A stretch of 64,000 nt of DNA from Brachycybe producta (lineage: Eukaryota > Arthropoda > Diplopoda > Playtdesmida > Andrognathidae), in NCBI GenBank assembly GCA_036925085.1, contig JAUPFP010000097.1, positions 404,001 through 468,000 on the forward strand, given 5' to 3'. Of this stretch, positions 63,983 to 64,000 are shown piece by piece (positions within the stretch are counted from its first letter, which is position 1; the number at the start of each line of letters is the position of its first letter). Made by a program: the position numbers and the translations under genes. The notes below the pieces were generated by a model. The model worked only from the letters and a program-made list of their open reading frames with translations, was not told the origin of the DNA and made no database searches.

Positions 63983-64000
63983 CACTTGCAATGAATTTTC

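Larger units (their letters stand above)
1..64000. repeat. Satellite DNA array spanning the whole window
   Basis: Every part of the window is tandem repeat. The landmark CACTTGC(A/T)(A/G)TGAATTTT recurs every 182-183 bp (for example 186, 368, 9622, 9805, 11975, 12158), always on the same strand, giving about 270 monomers. No ORF-sized unique sequence, intron-like sequence or rRNA/tRNA-like stretch interrupts it; the only foreign component is the 43-copy E sequence described below. The array continues past both window edges. The function cannot be read from sequence. A centromeric or pericentromeric location is inferred from monomer length, higher-order structure and homogeneity. A subtelomeric or interstitial heterochromatic block remains possible. 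Confidence 0.97.
58982..64000. repeat. Satellite runs from E copy 39 to the right edge
   Basis: Spacing is about 5, 4, 6 and 5 monomers. The stretch contains the indel-rich patch (59189-60605) and the last b monomer at 62033. The array runs off the window 18 bases into the monomer after E copy 43. Confidence 0.85.

Noticed and set aside
9306..64000. CRISPR array of repeats and spacers
   Set aside because: Units are 183 bp with no unique spacers; spacing segments are themselves the same satellite.
1..64000. Telomere repeats, tRNA or rRNA genes, origin of replication
   Set aside because: No short telomere-type tandem repeat, no cloverleaf candidate and no rRNA-like stretch seen on either strand.

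Overview
This window is satellite DNA from end to end. I found no protein-coding gene, RNA gene, complete mobile element or CRISPR array. The sequence is AT-rich and built from about 270 head-to-tail copies of a 182-183 bp repeat, all in the same orientation. The monomer length (near one nucleosome repeat), higher-order organisation and uninterrupted tandem structure indicate a eukaryotic nuclear genome and a centromeric or pericentromeric (or other heterochromatic) block. A plant is my best guess from the general style of the repeat, but I cannot name a species or a published satellite family from the sequence alone.

Layout. (1) Positions 1-8657 hold a heterogeneous array of diverged 182-bp monomers organised as higher-order repeats. 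A roughly 2.54-kb unit of 14 monomers (about 368-2630) recurs at about 2912-5357 with one extra monomer, and a 1.13-kb piece of it recurs at 7524-8657. (2) Positions 8658-9305 are a transition to a much more uniform 183-bp monomer type. (3) From 9306 to the right edge the uniform satellite is interrupted 43 times by a second, unrelated sequence, called E here. E is 309-316 bp and is always in the same orientation, at the same register of the monomer, and between the same two kinds of flanking monomer. E is itself about 1.8 copies of a different satellite-like repeat (internal spacing 165-172 bp) and contains a perfect 10-bp-arm dyad. Between successive E copies there are always 2 to 10 whole monomers.

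Monomer types used in this annotation: F, the common 183-bp form (for example 11975-12157); D, the form ahead of nearly every E, with a GACTGCTCTTGCAATG block; R, the form after E, with CACAATGG in place of CACACTGG; R*, a hybrid whose 5' part is R and whose 3' part is type G; G, the form that follows D where E is absent, marked by GCATTTCAGAC; b, a diverged 182-bp form typical of the left region that reappears singly on the right.

How the parts relate: the basic module reads R - D|(E absent)G - F - F - D - [E]. Variants of this module, with unequal exchange between R and G (shortening by exactly two monomers), gain or loss of F monomers, and duplication of blocks of 1.6 to 4.3 kb, account for most of the right-hand 55 kb. 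Three E subtypes, defined by the dyad loop, plus a 6A/7A difference, are clustered along the array and record local amplification. A 1.4-kb patch at about 59.19-60.61 kb carries some 17 single-base indels and looks like unpolished assembly rather than biology.
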